Notes under the pieces: generated by a model
The model's database searches: none
What the model was told of the DNA's origin: nothing
The model's input: only the letters and a program-made list of their open reading frames with translations
NCBI RefSeq assembly: GCF_029688845.1
Contig: NZ_JARUKW010000006.1
Location: forward strand, 1-64,000
Length of the DNA: 64,000 bases
From: Natronococcus sp. A-GB1
GTDB lineage: Archaea; Halobacteriota; Halobacteria; Halobacteriales; Natrialbaceae
Direction: 5' to 3'
In this document: positions 46,044 through 55,553 of the stretch, piece after piece
How positions within the stretch are numbered: position 1 is the first letter of the stretch
Layout of the letters: each line of letters begins with the position of its first letter
Position numbers and translations under genes: made by a program

Positions 46044-46532
46044 ATGGAGCGACTCAATCCCCGGATCCGCGTCGTCTGGCTGTTCTTGGCGGTGTTCCGG
46101 GCCGGAATCGTCGGCGGATTTCTCGTCGGCGCCGCGCTGGTACTCTCGGAGACAGGGTTGTGGGCGAACTCGCCGGACCTGCTCGTTCCGGGTGCGATCG
46201 GTCTCGCGGTCACCCTCGGACTCGTCCGCGTCGCCGTCGCCTGGCGGCGCTACGCCGTCTGGCGCTTCGAGGTGCAGGACGACGGCCTCTACATCGAGCG
46301 AGGGGTCTTCACCCGGATCAAGACCGTCGTCCCCTACGTTCGCGTCCAGCACGTCGACTCGAGGCGGTCGCCGATCGAGCGAACGACCGGGCTGGCGACC
46401 GTCGTCGTCTACACGGCGGGCTCGCGAAGCGCCGACGTCGCGATCCCCGGTCTGACGCCAGAGCGAGCCGAGCAGCTCCGTGAGGACCTGCGCCGGCTCG
46501 CGATCGAGAGCGAGGGAGAGGACGCCGTATGA
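46044..46532 (+). CDS. PH-domain membrane protein, short subunit (YdbS-like), copy B
   Basis: The 162-residue paralogue of the gene at 41878 has the same plan: MERLNPRIRVVWLFLAVFRA, a second helix at VPGAIGLAVTLGLVRVAVAW, and a bPH2 domain (FEVQDDGLYIERGVFTRIKT; VPYVRVQHVDSRRSPIERTT; VVVYTAGSRSADVAIPGLTP). The C-terminus ESEGEDAV mirrors ESEADDAV of copy A. The stop overlaps the ATG of the long subunit exactly as in copy A, so the pair was duplicated as a unit. Confidence 0.88.
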   Translation: MERLNPRIRVVWLFLAVFRAGIVGGFLVGAALVLSETGLWANSPDLLVPGAIGLAVTLGLVRVAVAWRRYAVWRFEVQDDGLYIERGVFTRIKTVVPYVRVQHVDSRRSPIERTTGLATVVVYTAGSRSADVAIPGLTPERAEQLREDLRRLAIESEGEDAV

Positions 46533-48118
46533 AGAAGCTTCACCCGCTCTCGATCGCGGTCAGATCGATCTCGCGCAGCGTCAACGTCGGGCTCCTCTTT
46601 TTTATCGCCGGCGTCTTCGCCTCCCCCGGCGGTGCCGGGGGGACGCTCGTCTCCGTCGGTGGGATGGTGTTGCTCGGAATCGTCGTCGCGGTCGTCTACG
46701 AGGTCGCCTACTACGAGCGGTTCCGGTACGAACTCACGGCGGACACGTTTGACGTCGCCTCCGGGGTCCTCGCGAGACGCGACCGGGAGGTACCGCTGCG
46801 ACGAATCCAGAACGTCGACGTCCGTCAGCCGGTTCTCAGCCGGCTGTTCGGGCTCGCGGCCGTCCACATCGAGACCGCCGGTGGCGGTCAGACGGAGGTT
46901 TCCCTGCAGTACGTCGACGAGGAGGAGGCTCGACGACTCAGACGCCAGCTTCGACGCGGCGCGCGAGCCGAAGACGACGAAGACGAGGAGTCGGCGTCCG
47001 AGACTCGAGACTCGAGCCCGGACGACGAAGAGGAGCTTCTCTTCGAGATCGAACCCCGGGAGCTGGCGATCCTCAGCGTGTTCACCATCGACCCTGGGGC
47101 CAGCCTGCTGGGCGGGATCGCGCTGTCCTTTCTCAGCGGGTTCGATCCAACGACGCTGATCCCGGCAGACCTGGTCGACGGCCTACCCGGCGCCGAGGGC
47201 GGGCTCGTCGCCCTCGCGTGGCTCGTCGTCCTGTTCCTGCTCGCAGCCTGGGTCGTCAGCGCCGTCCTCACGTTCAACCGCTACTACGGGTTCCGACTCA
47301 CTCGCGTCGGCGACGAACTCTACTACGAGCGGGGGCTCGTCCAGCGCTACAGCGGAACGATCCCCCTCGAGAAGGTCCAGACCCTGACGATCACCGAACG
47401 CGTGCCGTTCCGGTGGTTCGGCTACGGCGCACTAGCGGTCGAAACCGCCGGCTACGCGCCCGGGCAGGGCTCTCGTGGAACGGAGTCAGCGATCCCGCTT
47501 GCGGGCTACGACCGCGTTGTCAGGCTGGCCCGATCGATCGAGCCCTTCGGCGAGGTCGACCTCGAGGCGCCGCCCAAGCGCGCACGGGAACGGTACGGCG
47601 TTCGGTACCTGCTGGTCGTCGGTACGTTAGTCGCCGCCGGCTACCTGCTCACGACCGCGACGGCGCTCGAGCGGGGGTACCTCCCTGCTGTCCTGGTCGT
47701 CCTCGTCCCCGTTGCGGCCCACCTGAAGTGGCGCAATCGAGGCCACCAGCTCGGTGACCGTTACGTCTTCACCCGAACCGGGTTCTGGAACCGGACGACG
47801 AAGGTCGTCCCCTACTACCGCGTCCAGGCGGTGTTACACACCCAGTCGATCTTCCAGCGACGGCGCCGCCTGGCGAGCGTCACGGCCGACACCGCCAGCT
47901 CGGCGTCGCTTCTCGGCCGGGCCGCGACCGCCTACGACGTCGACGACGAGAGCGGGCTCGAGATGCAACTCGAGATCGAGGAGCGGTTGCAGGAACGGCT
48001 TCGGGCACGAAAGCGAGAGCGGACGGTCGGAGAGTGGTTTGGCGGTCAGAACGAATCGACCGGCCTCGAACCGAATTCCGATACCCCGTCCGACAACTCG
48101 GAAGAGTTCGAGCGGTAG
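46529..48118 (+). CDS. PH-domain membrane protein, long subunit (YdbT-like), copy B
   Basis: The 529-residue paralogue of the gene at 42336 has three bPH2 domains: FRYELTADTFDVASGVLARR, FRLTRVGDELYYERGLVQRY and DRYVFTRTGFWNRTTKVVPY. The acidic linker between domains one and two (EDDEDEESASETRDSSPDDE) has diverged. The C-terminal 45 residues form a charged helix and disordered tail longer than in copy A. It ends the unit; decayed DNA follows. Confidence 0.88.
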   Translation: MKKLHPLSIAVRSISRSVNVGLLFFIAGVFASPGGAGGTLVSVGGMVLLGIVVAVVYEVAYYERFRYELTADTFDVASGVLARRDREVPLRRIQNVDVRQPVLSRLFGLAAVHIETAGGGQTEVSLQYVDEEEARRLRRQLRRGARAEDDEDEESASETRDSSPDDEEELLFEIEPRELAILSVFTIDPGASLLGGIALSFLSGFDPTTLIPADLVDGLPGAEGGLVALAWLVVLFLLAAWVVSAVLTFNRYYGFRLTRVGDELYYERGLVQRYSGTIPLEKVQTLTITERVPFRWFGYGALAVETAGYAPGQGSRGTESAIPLAGYDRVVRLARSIEPFGEVDLEAPPKRARERYGVRYLLVVGTLVAAGYLLTTATALERGYLPAVLVVLVPVAAHLKWRNRGHQLGDRYVFTRTGFWNRTTKVVPYYRVQAVLHTQSIFQRRRRLASVTADTASSASLLGRAATAYDVDDESGLEMQLEIEERLQERLRARKRERTVGEWFGGQNESTGLEPNSDTPSDNSEEFER

Positions 48119-48288
48119 GTGGCTCACCGTCCGCGAATCACCGCACCGAAACGTCCGAGTCCGTGACCGAGATATCGGCCGAATTCATGTAGCGGTATAG
48201 AATTTATACGGTGGAAGCCGAACAATCGGAGTAGTATCGTACCTATCTGGAACTACCGTGGAACCAGTCCTCTCGATCGAAGAACGAG

Positions 48289-49382
48289 TCAAAAACACGT
48301 CTCGAATCCCCCAGGTTGAGCCGATCGAGAGAGCGGGTCGATCTCACCGCCGATGGGGTCTATAGGTCGATCACTCGTCTTTGGAGCGACGAGACAGGCG
48401 TCATCAGCGATAGTCATCGACCGAGCGTGCCCCTCGAGCTCGTGTTCAAGGACCTCACTCGGAGGTTGATGGAGTGGGACACCACTATTGCGGGGAGAAA
48501 CACCGTTCCTCAGCCACCACCGCCACCGAACGGATACGTCCGTCTCTTTCTCCTCCGGTTCGAACGTCCACCGTTCGCTTTCCGTCCCAGGATCGATTGC
48601 GTGTAGACTATTCGACCTGTCCGCCCCGTTCGATTCGACAACCACCAGCGAACCGTCCGAGAAGACGATGGTTCGTTCCCAGTCGGAACGTCGTTTCGTC
48701 TCGTCTTCGATATAGGCGTCTCCGGCGGAGTCGCTGGCGTTACCTGGTCCGTTTCACCGGTCGCCGCGTCGAGAGTGATCGACGTTTCATCGAACGCCCG
48801 AAAAAACGGGATCAATCCTGGCGACGGCATTACCCCGAACGGCGTCGTTGAAATCGTTCTCGTCCGGCTGAAAAGAGTCGGAGATGTCGACTTTCCACTG
48901 CCGCTTGCCTGTCGCCGCCTCAAGCGCGGTGGGTTCGCCGTCCGTACCGGTATCCATCGTAACGACCGCTCCGGTATGGACGGGACTATCTGAGACGGTT
49001 TGTGAAGCGATCTCGCCAGCACGCTTCGCCGGTGTGAGCGTCGATAGCGATCGGGTTCGGACGATCTCGGAAGTACGAGCAACCCCGAATCGAGTATCGC
49101 TACAATACGTCGGCTAAATGCCTCGCTCGTCCGTCCTTCGCTTCCGCCAGCCGTGGCTAACGCCTTCGAAACCGTTTCTCCGGCTTCCCGATCCAGTCGA
49201 TAAAAGAGGGAATCACCGTCCACGACGAGCGAAAGTCTCTCTCTCTCCCGAGATAGAGTCCGGTCTCGTCCATCTCCTCCCCAGCATGGAGCGCGTAGGA
49301 GGCGGTGGACTCGGCTGCTACCAATGCGACGAAACCGAGCCGTTAACTGTGACCGGTAGTTCGGGATTCTGGATGCCAACAC
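48289..49382 (-). pseudogene. Decayed PQQ-like beta-propeller (WD40-like) protein
   Basis: Fragments of a PQQ-binding-like repeat protein appear in different minus-strand frames. Near 49000-49060 a frame gives PIAIDAHTGEACWRDRFTN. Around 48870-48985 another gives VVTMDTGTDGEPTALEAATGK then RQWKVDISDSF. Near 48600 a third gives SNSLHAIDPGTESERWTFEP. Each is a typical repeat (xALDxxTGxxxW). At least two frameshifts separate them, so no full product can form. Such proteins are usually secreted propellers. The region is probably a degraded transferred gene. Confidence 0.7.
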
Positions 49383-50192
49383 TCTCCACCTTGGATAGCC
49401 CAGCCCCAGGCGGATGTTTGGTCGAGACGGTGCGAGTGTTTCCGCCGTCGTAGTTAGAAAGGGGCTAGTTGGTCGGGGAGATATCTAGCAGGGGGAGATC
49501 GCAGGTATCGCCATCACGAGTCTCGACCCGTGTTCGTTCTCCGCCGAGTACACCGACTCCATGCAGGATCTACAGACGGTCAGAAGGTTGTGTTTTGTGA
49601 GGGATACCGTCGACCAGCCGAGAACACACCGTCCGCACTTGTCAGGGATAAATAAGCCTTCTTCCAGCAATCAGGTCCATAGACTGACCGAGTCAACGCA
49701 TCTTGGAGGAGGCTGCCCCGTCGAACCCCGCCGCTCTGCTCAGCAACCCCTTCCTGACGGCTACCGATGATGGCGATTCCTCGAGTGCCTACCCGATCGT
49801 GTGTAACACACACTCCATGGACGTCCCCCAACTGTGCCATCCGAACTGGCGATACGGGGCCACCGGTTCTTCCACTGGATCTGGTTACCTCGTTTGACTG
49901 TTCTCTTCTTCGGAAGAGCGACCGACAGCGGACGTCGCTGCAATACCCATGAAACCCTCGAGGAAGAACGACGACTCTCGCTCGAGGACTTGGACTGTTC
50001 TCACTATCTAGTTATCCCAACTCGTGACCCTGCAGTAGGGAGAGATGAGTATATCACCTTGTGGCACTTTCTACAACTATAGACTGAAATCTAGTACTAT
50101 TTATGCTCCTGAATTCGGTCCAAGAGTGGGTATAAGATCACTTAGATTGAGGCACAGTCAGATTGAAGGGTTCGGAGTCTGATGGGTTGCGT
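49383..50192. other. Decayed, lower-GC gap with possible HNH remnant
   Basis: No intact gene is supported. A minus-strand frame at 49485-49670 contains CGRCVLGWSTVS then HNLLTVCRSC, which recalls the zinc-binding tail of an HNH endonuclease but lacks the catalytic core. Base composition is lower in GC than the flanks. An AT-rich stretch with CTATTTATGC near 50097-50106 is a plausible promoter of the DUF5805-type gene at 50193. Confidence 0.4.
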
Positions 50193-50582
50193 ATGGCCGA
50201 TTCCCAGGATACCTCTCGAACCGCCGTGAAGACCTACGTTCCCGTCTACCAGAAGGAAACGTGGCAAGACCACGCCGACGACCTCGGAATGAGCCAGAGC
50301 GAGTTTCTCCGAACGATGGTCCAGGCCGGACGTCAGGGGTTCCAGCGGGAGATCGAGGAACCCGGTTCTCCGGACGCAGACCCCGGGGGTAACGACCTCG
50401 AAACACGTCTCCTCGAGTTACTGTCCGCTGACACCTACACGTGGGAGGAACTCCTCGAGGCGGTTAGCGACGATATCGAGTCTCGCCTCGACGACACGCT
50501 CGAGGAGCTCCAGGCCGAGAACCGGGTTCGGTACAGCGGACGCCACGGCGGGTACACGATCGTGGGTGACGATGGCGAGTAG
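50193..50582 (+). CDS. DUF5805-type protein adjoining the recombinase
   Basis: The 129-residue protein begins SRTAVKTYVPVYQKETWQDH, has a ribbon-helix-helix-like segment (ADDLGMSQSEFLRTMVQAGR) and a winged-helix-like C-terminal half (DTYTWEELLEAVSDDIESRL; LQAENRVRYSGRHGGYTIV). I recall this family as DUF5805, usually next to a tyrosine recombinase in haloarchaea. The start of the recombinase overlaps its end, so the two are coupled. It may regulate or direct the recombinase (inference). Confidence 0.82.
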   Translation: MADSQDTSRTAVKTYVPVYQKETWQDHADDLGMSQSEFLRTMVQAGRQGFQREIEEPGSPDADPGGNDLETRLLELLSADTYTWEELLEAVSDDIESRLDDTLEELQAENRVRYSGRHGGYTIVGDDGE

Positions 50583-51609
50583 CGTCGACGCCCCCGACAC
50601 GATCGAGGATCCGATCGCGTACTTCCTGGACGACCAGCGCTACCACGGCAAGAGCGAGCGCACCCTCGAGGCCTACCAACGAGTGCTCCGCCAGTTCGAG
50701 GCGTTCGCCCGCGAGCGCTTCGACGCCGAGGACGTCTCGTCGGTCGGTCGCCGGGAGTGTATGGCCTGGGTCCACTCGCTTCGCGAACGCTTCGAGCCGA
50801 GCACGATCGCGACCTACGCCTCCTATCTCAACCGCTTCTACGAGTACATGAATCGGGTTGGCGCGTTCGAAGAGAATCCGATGGTGCTCGTGATGGAGGA
50901 ACTGTCCGAGTCGATCGACACGAACCCGACCCGACGGGATATCTCGGTGCCGGAGATGCGCGAGTTCGTCGGCTCGATCGTTCACCCCCTCGAGCACGCG
51001 GTCGTCGTCACCCTGCTGAAGACGGGGATGCGGGTGGGCGAGCTCTGTAACCTCGATCTGCGGGACTGTCACCTCGCGGTTCCAGAGCTCGAGCTTGAGT
51101 GGACGTCGCGGGTAGAACTCGAGCGACGCCCGGCCTCGCTGTTCGTCGACTCCGAGCCGGCTCGCGGAAAGACGGTAAACGGCGAACAGCGAACGGCCTC
51201 GAACAAACGAAAACGGGAGACGGTTATTCCCGTCGACGACGAACTCCGCCGGGTACTGCTCGAGTGGTTGGCGATCCGTCCGGACCCACTGTCGCCAGCA
51301 GACCCGCTCTTTCTCGGTACCGGCGACGACTGGGGAGAGCGACTCGAGCCCGCGGACGTGCAGTACGTCGTCGAGAAACACGCCCGGGAACGGGGCTGGT
51401 ACCGAACGGGCGGCGGGGCGACCGAGAACGTCACACCTCACTACTTCCGGCACTTTTTCACGACCCACCTGCGGGATCGGACGGGTGATCGGGGGATCGT
51501 CAAGTACCTCCGCGGGGACGTCGCGAGCGATATCATCGACACCTACACCCACAACTGGGGCGATCAGGTCCGAACAATCTACGAGCGGAATATCTATTCG
51601 CTGTACTGA
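50572..51609 (+). CDS. Tyrosine recombinase (XerC/D-like, chromosomal haloarchaeal type)
   Basis: The 345-residue enzyme has an N-terminal SAM-like core-binding domain (SERTLEAYQRVLRQFEAFAR; TIATYASYLNRFYEYMNRVG) and a catalytic domain with Arg in KTGMRVGELCNLDL, HxxR in HYFRHFFTTHL and the nucleophile Tyr in IIDTYTHNW. It starts inside the previous gene (11-nt overlap; a GTG at 50566 is an alternative). It occurs in many haloarchaea beside the DUF5805-type gene and is not obviously part of a mobile element, though decayed DNA lies on both sides. Confidence 0.9.
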   Translation: MASSVDAPDTIEDPIAYFLDDQRYHGKSERTLEAYQRVLRQFEAFARERFDAEDVSSVGRRECMAWVHSLRERFEPSTIATYASYLNRFYEYMNRVGAFEENPMVLVMEELSESIDTNPTRRDISVPEMREFVGSIVHPLEHAVVVTLLKTGMRVGELCNLDLRDCHLAVPELELEWTSRVELERRPASLFVDSEPARGKTVNGEQRTASNKRKRETVIPVDDELRRVLLEWLAIRPDPLSPADPLFLGTGDDWGERLEPADVQYVVEKHARERGWYRTGGGATENVTPHYFRHFFTTHLRDRTGDRGIVKYLRGDVASDIIDTYTHNWGDQVRTIYERNIYSLY

Positions 51610-52296
51610 GCGGCCGACGGTCGAATCCGGATCGACGCTCGAGCGAGGGAGTTGGGGGACTGCGGGAGACGCTCGAGAGCGGTGGCCGTCGACCGATCTC
51701 CTCGAGGTACACGCACTCCCGACCGCGATCTCGGATCGGTCGCCGTCGACTCTCCGGAAGGCGAGGTAGCGGATGCGTTCGACGTGGGTACCGCGCCGGG
51801 TTACCGTCGGTCGGTCACTATGATCAGACCGAGTTACTCCCTCGAGGGGAATCGGTGAACCGTTCGCATCGGCGGGAATTAGTGGGGTCTCGGTCTGCGG
51901 ATACACAGACCGATGGGTCGCGGTCGTGGACGGTCTCGACCTCGTGCAGGCTACGAGTCGATTCCTCACTTTCTGTTGGACCGATGGTGCGTCGGAGCGC
52001 GGGGTCGATGCCGCAAGTCGACGGAGTTGCCGTCACCTCGGGGAACGTTGGACGGGGAACTCGAGGGTCCGAGAGGCGTTCGTCACTCGAACTCCGTTAG
52101 GCGTCGTTCGTGTCCGACCGCCATCATGACAGCTCTCGACGAAACGGTTTCCCTCGAATTCGAGCGACTGCCCTCGGACACATAAATCACATATCGATAT
52201 ACAAAATTCCGGAATCGATTTCGGTGGTCGAAGTGGGAGATTCGGCCGGGGCAGACGCTCTCGAGGTGAGTATCGATCGTTTCGAGAACGGGAGGG
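51610..52296. other. Gap without recognisable gene
   Basis: I found no supported coding region in these 687 nt. Codon-phase composition is irregular in all frames. An AT-rich patch at 52183-52212 (CATAAATCACATATCGATAT) looks like a promoter in either direction but no gene follows at the right distance. The stretch may be a remnant of transferred DNA next to the recombinase. Confidence 0.4.
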
Positions 52297-53208
52297 TTAG
52301 TTCGGGAGCGCGAGTTCGGTCTCGGGGGCACCGTTCGCGATCGCCGATCGCACCGCGGCGACGGCGTCGGTCACCTCTGACCCGTTCTCGAGCAACACCG
52401 TCTCGCTGGGGAACAGCTGCTCGCCGAGCACGAGGCCGTGCTCGCGGGCGGTAGAACCGGTGACCGTCAGGTAGACGCCCAGCCCCGCGTCGGCGATTGC
52501 GGCCTCCTCCTCGCGGCCCTCTGTCGGGTAGCGAAAGTCGACGCCGCCGAGCGTCTTCGTTCCCAACACGGCCTGTACCAGCCGTTCGTAGCGGGGTTCG
52601 ATACAGAGCGGTCCCTCGTAGTCCTCGAGGAAGTCGCGGTCGATCGGCGCCTGTTGGGGCGCCGTCTCCGGGGTCGCCATCAGCGTGTGGTAGACGGTGT
52701 CACCGAGCCCCGTGACGACACGGACGTCGGTGTCGACGGGGTTGATCCGGGCGTTGACGTCGGCGATCCGGTTCAGCGGTTCGGGACGGAGTTCGACGAC
52801 CTCCTCGAGGACCAAGTCGGCGCTGTCGAACCCGAGCGCGAACTCGTGGGTCCGCAGCGCGCGGAACGGCTCCTCGCGGCCGACGAGCTGGATCTCGGTG
52901 CCGTTCCCGTCCTCGAGGGGAATCGTGACACTATCGAAGACGATCCGTCGAGGCTTGCCGGCCCGGTCGTCACGCAAGAGGGTGTACTCGGGCTCGGTCG
53001 GATCGTCGACGGTGCTGTAGGTGGCGAGGCGATGGTAGACGTCCGCCTCGGCGTCGAGGCGTCCCTTGGTGAGGGCCTTTTCGTGGCGGAGCGTCGAGGT
53101 GATATCGTCCGCGAGGGCCGGTACGTCGAGGCGCGTGGCAATGCGATCGAGCACGCACTCGAGCGGGCGACCCTTTCGCGGAACGGCAATCGGAATCGTC
53201 TCGCCCAT
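52297..53208 (-). CDS. HisG-like (ATP phosphoribosyltransferase-related) haloarchaeal protein
   Basis: The 303-residue protein starts ETIPIAVPRKGRPLECVLDR, like HisG (AVPSKGRL). Near its C-terminus it has AGLGVYLTVTGSTAREHGLVLGEQLFPSE, like HisG's DIVETGxTLRANGL-x-EEIFPS; only parts of each motif agree. The middle (FDSADLVLEEVVELRPEPLN; TLMATPETAPQQAPIDRDFL) is unlike HisG. It may be a periplasmic-fold ATP-PRT relative with another role. The ATG at 53208 removes a basic non-homologous extension. Function unknown. Confidence 0.65.
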   Translation of the reverse strand: MGETIPIAVPRKGRPLECVLDRIATRLDVPALADDITSTLRHEKALTKGRLDAEADVYHRLATYSTVDDPTEPEYTLLRDDRAGKPRRIVFDSVTIPLEDGNGTEIQLVGREEPFRALRTHEFALGFDSADLVLEEVVELRPEPLNRIADVNARINPVDTDVRVVTGLGDTVYHTLMATPETAPQQAPIDRDFLEDYEGPLCIEPRYERLVQAVLGTKTLGGVDFRYPTEGREEEAAIADAGLGVYLTVTGSTAREHGLVLGEQLFPSETVLLENGSEVTDAVAAVRSAIANGAPETELALPN

Positions 53209-53261
53209 CGACCGGTTCTCGGCCGTCGAGCGGTAAACGAGTTGCGTTTCGGGCAGGAATG

Positions 53262-54095
53262 CTAGAGGTCGACACGATCGCCGATCTCGACGAGCTCGAG
53301 CCGATTCGGATACTCGAAGCTCTTGGCGTGGTGGTGGAGCACCTTCGGATCGGACGTCAGGCCGCGCCACATGTCCCAGTGACTCGGCAACAGCGCCTCG
53401 AGCTCGAGGCCGGCGGCGGCCTCAACGATCTGGTTTTCGTCGTTGTACCACCGCGTCCGCTTCGGTTCGCCGGTCTCCTTGTCGGGAATCCGCCCGACGG
53501 TGCCGAACGCGAGCGCGCCGAGGTCGATGTCGTACGCCGAACCGATCCGCTCGAACTCTTCGGACGGTTTGGTGTCGCCACCGTGGAAGAAGGTGCCGGC
53601 GTCGTGTTCGACGACGTAGCTGACGGGGTGGGTCGCGTCGGGATCGTTCGCGTCCTCGATGTGGACCGTGAACTCGCCGATCTCGATCGTCTCGCCCTCC
53701 GCTACCTCGACGAGCTGGTCGTCCGCGACGTCGTACTCCTCGGTCCAGGACTCGTCCTCGCGGGCGACGGTCAGGCTGTCGTCGGGCGCGTAGAACGTCG
53801 CGCCCGCGTTCTCGAGGATCGGCGCCTGGCTCGGGCCGTGGACGTGGTCGGTGTGTTCGTGTGTCGCGAGGACGGCGTCGGCCTCGTCGATATCCTCGGG
53901 GTCGAACGGAACGGGGATCATCCGCACCGTTCGAGGGGGATCGCCCACGCCGACGTACGGATCGATGAAGATCGTCGTCCCGCCGCTGCCCTTGAGCACG
54001 AACCCGTTACAGCCGAGATACCAGACGGCGACGCCGTCGGGGGCGGCGTCCTCGATCTCGCGGACCAGCCAGTCGTCCCAGTCGCTGGATGTCAT
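53262..54095 (-). CDS. MBL-fold metal-dependent hydrolase (UlaG/UPF0173-like)
   Basis: The 277-residue metallo-beta-lactamase-fold protein has the metal motif THEHTDHVHG (HxHxDH), a later FFHGGDTKPSEEF (Asp ligand) and ALLPSHWDMWRG with another His. It groups with L-ascorbate-6-phosphate lactonase-like and UPF0173 hydrolases; the substrate is unknown. The start at 54095 is at the family N-terminus. It ends 53 nt from the HisG-like gene on the same strand. Confidence 0.87.
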   Translation of the reverse strand: MTSSDWDDWLVREIEDAAPDGVAVWYLGCNGFVLKGSGGTTIFIDPYVGVGDPPRTVRMIPVPFDPEDIDEADAVLATHEHTDHVHGPSQAPILENAGATFYAPDDSLTVAREDESWTEEYDVADDQLVEVAEGETIEIGEFTVHIEDANDPDATHPVSYVVEHDAGTFFHGGDTKPSEEFERIGSAYDIDLGALAFGTVGRIPDKETGEPKRTRWYNDENQIVEAAAGLELEALLPSHWDMWRGLTSDPKVLHHHAKSFEYPNRLELVEIGDRVDL

Positions 54096-54259
54096 ACTCG
54101 AGGATGTGCGAACCGGCTGGGTAAGTGTTGTGTCTCCCGGCTCGGTACCCCTCCGAGTCACGCCGACCGACGGTTGGTTCGACCTCGGGCTATTGTTGGT
54201 TACAGACCTTCCACTGCCGGGTGAATCTTGATGCGGAGTCGTTCCGGTGTGACTCACAC

Positions 54260-55057
54260 ATGTCGAACGATTCCATCCTCCCGACCGGACAGCGACGAGA
54301 CGTACTCCAGACTGTCGGCGGGCTCGCCGGGTTCGCGCTCATCGGCTCGACGTCGGCGGCCGGTGCCGGCGACGACGGTGACGTAGAGGGGGACGGCGCG
54401 ACCGAGAACGGCCGATACGCCCTTCCCGAACTCCCCTACGAGTACGACGCGCTCGAGCCGTACATCGACGAACGGATCATGGAACTCCACCATAGCGCCC
54501 ACCACCAGGCGTACGTCGACGGCGCGAACGCCGCCCTCGAGACGTTCGAGGAGATGCGCTCCGAGAGCGACTACGAGGACGTCAAGGCCGCCAAACGGGA
54601 CTTCTCGTTCAACTTCTCGGGACACATCAACCACACCATCTTCTGGCAGAACATGAGTCCCGACGGCGGTGGCGAGCCGGACGGCGACCTCGGGGCCGCG
54701 ATCGACGAGGGGTTCGGCTCGTTCGAGGCGTTCCGCGAGGAGTTCACCGCCACCGCGGAGAACGTGGAGGGCGACGGCTGGGCGATGTTGTTCTACGAAC
54801 CGGTCGCGGATCTCCTGTTCATCGGACAGGCCGAATCGCAGAACGGGCTAGCCCATCAGGGCTCGATCCCGATTCTCACCCTCGACGTCTGGGAGCACGC
54901 CTACTACCTCCAGTACGAGAACGAGCGCGGGAGCTACGTCGAGGAGTGGTGGAACGTCGTCGACTGGGACGACGTCTGCGATCGTTACGAGTTCCTGACG
55001 CAGGTCGAGGCCGGAAAGGGCAAGGACGACGACCACGCCGACGAGACGGACGGGTAA
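54260..55057 (+). CDS. sod: Fe/Mn superoxide dismutase with Tat signal peptide
   Basis: The 265-residue protein combines a Tat-type signal (TGQRRDVLQTVGGLAGFAL, then ALIGSTSAAGA) with a complete Fe/Mn SOD from about residue 50. Metal ligands are seen in MELHHSAHHQAYV (first His), FSGHINHTIFWQNM (second) and LTLDVWEHAYYL (Asp and His). It dismutates superoxide. Most haloarchaeal SODs are cytosolic, so this one probably protects the cell surface. The GAGDDGDVEGDGATEN linker suggests a surface-exposed, acidic stalk. Confidence 0.92.
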   Translation: MSNDSILPTGQRRDVLQTVGGLAGFALIGSTSAAGAGDDGDVEGDGATENGRYALPELPYEYDALEPYIDERIMELHHSAHHQAYVDGANAALETFEEMRSESDYEDVKAAKRDFSFNFSGHINHTIFWQNMSPDGGGEPDGDLGAAIDEGFGSFEAFREEFTATAENVEGDGWAMLFYEPVADLLFIGQAESQNGLAHQGSIPILTLDVWEHAYYLQYENERGSYVEEWWNVVDWDDVCDRYEFLTQVEAGKGKDDDHADETDG

Positions 55058-55100
55058 TCGGCGCAACCGTCCTCGCGGCTGGCCTGTGGGATTTGAGACG

Positions 55101-55496
55101 CTAGGACCGCACGTCGGCGACGATCGCGCCGAAGCCGACGACGAGAACGGCGATATCGACCGACGGGGCCGGCGACCGGGAGCAGCGACAGCGCCGAGGG
55201 GACGATCGTTCCCGCGAGCAACGCGGCCCAGCGGTTGTCGGTCCCGAGGCTCACCGAGACCAGCACGGCGCCAACGATGAGGACGACGGCCAGCCCGAAC
55301 AGTCCCGGAACGACGACCAGCAGTCCGATGGAGCGAACACGAAGAGAAGCGCGCCGATGGCGAGCGTCACTACGGCTTCGGCGACGAGTTCCCCGGCCGG
55401 GGACGCAAGCGGATCCGCCGTCTGGGCCGCGGCAGGCCTAAGGAGAAGCCAGCATGCGACGGACGCAATCACGAGGAACCGGCGCTCGAGTGACAC
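55101..55496 (-). pseudogene. Frameshifted four-helix membrane protein
   Basis: On the minus strand a signal/helix start (RRFLVIASVACWLLLRPAAA) and second helix (VAEAVVTLAIGALLFVFA) are followed by a frame change near 55335 into IGLLVVVPGLFGLAVVLIVG and TDNRWAALLAGTIVPSALSL. A second change near 55160 leads to VDIAVLVVGFGAIVADVRS and a stop. Joined, these make a plausible 130-residue, four-helix membrane protein. Two single-base indels have broken it, or they are assembly errors. The remainder of the 55058-55553 gap holds nothing else. Confidence 0.6.
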
Positions 55497-55553
55497 ACGC
55501 CGAAATAGTCACTGGAATATCATATACGTTCTGACCGAAAACGGGCAACCCGG

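Noticed and set aside
52083-52331. Minus-strand frame next to the AT-rich patch at 52183-52212
   Set aside because: No plausible start at the right distance from the patch and no recognisable protein feature.
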